DNA of 64,000 nucleotides, taken from Leptasterias polaris. Taxonomy: Eukaryota > Echinodermata > Asteroidea > Forcipulatida > Asteriidae. Positions 61,691 to 64,000 of the stretch are shown here, piece by piece. Under the pieces are notes generated by a model. That model saw only the letters and a program-made list of their open reading frames with translations, had not been told where the DNA came from and made no database searches. Position 1 is the stretch's first letter, and every line of letters begins with the position of its first letter. The stretch spans positions 5,276,501 to 5,340,500 of the forward strand of contig JAZGTN010000046.1 in NCBI GenBank assembly GCA_037783415.1. Direction: 5' to 3'. The position numbers and the translations under genes were made by a program.

Positions 61691-62030
61691 TCGACATCAT
61701 CCTGTAGACTGACAGTTGAGCGAACTATACTTTGATTTCAATCAATAGGGTAGAGACCCTTCAAATGCAGCAATACTTCTACAGCTTGTTGGTATGTTGG
61801 GATGGGTGTCTTTTGTCATTTTCTGCTTTGTGGGGTTGTTTTTCAGATATGGATACAAGCTGTGCCATTCAGAGTCATTGGTCCATATCATTGAACTTCA
61901 GGACCGAAATGTATTTTTGTTGTTGTGTAAACAAGTGGTGCATACCTCTGTTGGAACCTGTGTGTGGACTAAGCTCTTCATATTATCTACCGTAGGTCTG
62001 CAATGTCAAACTATAATGGTCCTAAAAAAA

Positions 62031-62446
62031 GTGTAGCCGGCAGACCATGCAGTGTTTTTAAAAATTTGGAATGTTGAAATAATCATAAAAACTGAATACC
62101 AAAGCTTTAATCAACAAGGGGCCCCGAGATGTACAGTGTTTTTATTAATGGGAAAAAAAAAAAAAAAAAAAAAACATGCCCCAGAACCACTTTATTGATT
62201 TTTGAATACATTTATTGCACCAAATTTCTTGTAGCAAAGTGTGGTAAGCAGACCATGCAGTGTACCTAGAAAGTAATAGGAAATAAATCAAATATAAGGA
62301 ATGTTGAAATAATCGTAAAAACTGAACACAAAAGCTTCAATCAACAAGGGGCCCCAGAGGTACAGTGTTTTTATTATTGAAAAGAAAGATTTGCCCCATA
62401 GCCGCTTAATCAATTTTGAGTACATTTCTTGCACTTAATTTCATAT
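62031..62446 (+). repeat. Tandem direct duplication, ~208-bp unit x2
   Basis: Both units contain GCAGACCATGCAGTGT, GGAATGTTGAAATAATC and ATCAACAAGGGGCCCC. The first unit also carries a 22-base A run (62153-62174). Confidence 0.85.
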
Positions 62447-62687
62447 TGTTTGTAACTGAACATTTTTCTATTACAGTATTAGTATATTCTTTATTGCAAA
62501 TCTTCACAGCAAGGTCAGGTGGTGGCCTATTGCAAAGAAAATAAGAAGATCAAGAAAAAAGTAAAATGTATGTAGCACGGGGGCCTCACAATCGAATGGG
62601 CAGTGGAAACATTTCGTACTTCAATCATCAAAGTTCCAAACAATCATTTTGTTGCTGTGTTGTTTGTATTTGCCCTTTGCTTGGTCA

Positions 62688-62842
62688 GCCATTTGCGTGT
62701 AGAGCCTCGAATTGGGGACAGCAGTGACAGAAGCATTTTATAACTCTGTATTGTCACGGTAATGTGATGACACTTTCATCCTAACAGATGCATAAATACA
62801 ATACAAATGAAGCACGAAGTTGAGGCTCTACACGCACATGGC
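62688..62842. repeat. 155-bp foldback MITE
   Basis: GCCATTTGCGTGTAGAGCCTC and GAGGCTCTACACGCACATGGC are inverted ends with one mismatch. Confidence 0.8.
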
Positions 62843-64000
62843 AAATCCGTACAAAGAGTGAATAGCAGGTACCTGCCTTTTTGACAGCATGTTTACGGTC
62901 TGTGTTCATACTGAAAAGCAAAGTCAAACAAGCTTTTGCCCTTTTCAAGGATGAGATTTGTCAGACTTTTGTCTGAATTCAGACTTTTTATGTCAGCCTG
63001 GTGAATTAAAAAAGCCTTTCATTTTTCCCCATAAAAGAAAGACTGCCCTTTGATCTACTTCACTAGTGCTTAGGACACTGTTCCTAAGTAAAAGCCCTTT
63101 GAATTCCAAACCCTCCCTAGGGGTTACCAAAAGGTAGAAATGCCATCATTTCAACATACATGTAGGCCCTACGTCCTAAAATGTGGATCCAACATGTAGT
63201 TTCAGACTTTTTTGCCAGCAATGTCTCTCATCCCTGCCTTTTGCTCTATGCGAGGTTTTCCGTCCTCGCTGAGCTCCCCTTAGGACACCTGTGTTACCAT
63301 TTAACAGATGTAACGCCGCCCTAGTTTTTGTACCAGTGAAGATGTGCAGATGGAATCAGTTCTCTCAGAAGAAATAACAATGGACTTTGAATGTTAGATT
63401 GAATTTAAGAATGACACAATTTAAACTCTAGCATATTGCTTTGTAATGTTGGTATTTGAAAGTCATGGTGCAGTAGCTTGTCAGATGTTATTGAACCTGC
63501 TCATCTAACCCGTCCACACAATACAATTGAGGATGTACGCATAACGTGAACCATTCTTCTCTCTGCCCTAGAAATCACAAACTATGTGTAACCATGTAAC
63601 TGACCAAATGTTGACATACATGAATGTTGAGGAAGGATTATGACACTGTCTCTCTGGAGAATACTAAACGGGCTTGACTGTATGAGACTGCATAAATTGA
63701 CAATGCTAACACATTGCATGATCCATTGTGCATGACGGTGTTGAGTGACGGTAATGCCCTCTATAAGGTTGACCCCCTCCTGATCGAGATTTAGTCTGCA
63801 AATGTGGCAAATTAGCTCAAATATTTTTTCTGGGCTTACTGATGTGTTTATTTTGAAAATTTTGTTGGAAAAATTCTGTTAAAGGGGTTGTGTCATCATG
63901 ATCAAAGCAGGTGGCTGTTCATGAGTTCTCATCCAGTAACAGCATGTGCACCCTCGCTTTTCATAGATATTATACGCGTGTGTACAGTAACTGGGTGAGA
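62843..64000. other. No gene recognised
   Basis: No splice-supported frame or repeat family seen in the last 1.1 kb. Confidence 0.4.

Noticed and set aside
59646..61700. 684-codon minus-strand ORF
   Set aside because: It is the translation of a 52-bp satellite whose three frames are all open; no start context, splice sites or non-repetitive domain support a gene.

Overview
This window is non-coding-rich metazoan nuclear DNA: AT-rich, spliced genes with GT-AG introns, and a dense layer of short dispersed repeats. The mix of tRNA-headed SINEs with (ATT)n tails, TTAA- and TA-flanked MITEs, Penelope-like fragments, piggyBac-like and THAP remnants, plus the divergence of the two identifiable proteins from their human counterparts, suggests a marine invertebrate deuterostome, most likely an echinoderm. 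That assignment is an inference; nothing here fixes the species.

Two genes could be rebuilt completely by hand, with every splice phase closing. (1) MRPL55 (mitochondrial ribosomal protein bL55m), + strand, 3 coding exons at 2274-2293, 4818-5028 and 8619-8768, 126 aa. (2) SPATA6 (spermatogenesis-associated 6), - strand, 12 coding exons from the ATG at 32924 down to the stop at 12786, 513 aa. They converge tail to tail, with 4.0 kb between stop codons. Beyond 33 kb the window is mostly repeats. Three unidentified minus-strand coding-like segments (34764-34907, 35173-35404, 41015-41077) may belong to another gene.

Layout: 0-2.2 kb repeats upstream of MRPL55; 2.27-8.77 kb MRPL55, whose introns hold SINEs, TIR elements and a 15-copy 46-bp satellite; 8.8-12.8 kb intergenic; 12.8-32.9 kb SPATA6, whose introns carry a piggyBac-like element, a Mutator-like element with a 9-bp target duplication, a 1.19-kb CAGTG-ended element, nested MITEs, a THAP remnant and Penelope-like pieces; 33.5-34.5 kb a foldback element; 34.8-41.1 kb the candidate exons, a tRNA-B-box tandem array, a Penelope-like GIY-YIG tail and a LINE tail; 42-59 kb repeat fossils with no gene recognised; 59.67-61.59 kb a ~37-copy 52-bp satellite; 62-64 kb a tandem duplication and a small foldback.

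The most interesting structural signal is the 52-bp satellite. Its minus strand is open in all three frames, giving a 52-residue-period reading, and a diverged single-unit copy of the same repeat with matching flanks lies at 17.69-17.84 kb inside a SPATA6 intron, so the window seems to hold both an unexpanded and an expanded form of one dispersed element. No CRISPR array, functional tRNA, rRNA gene or prokaryotic operon was seen.
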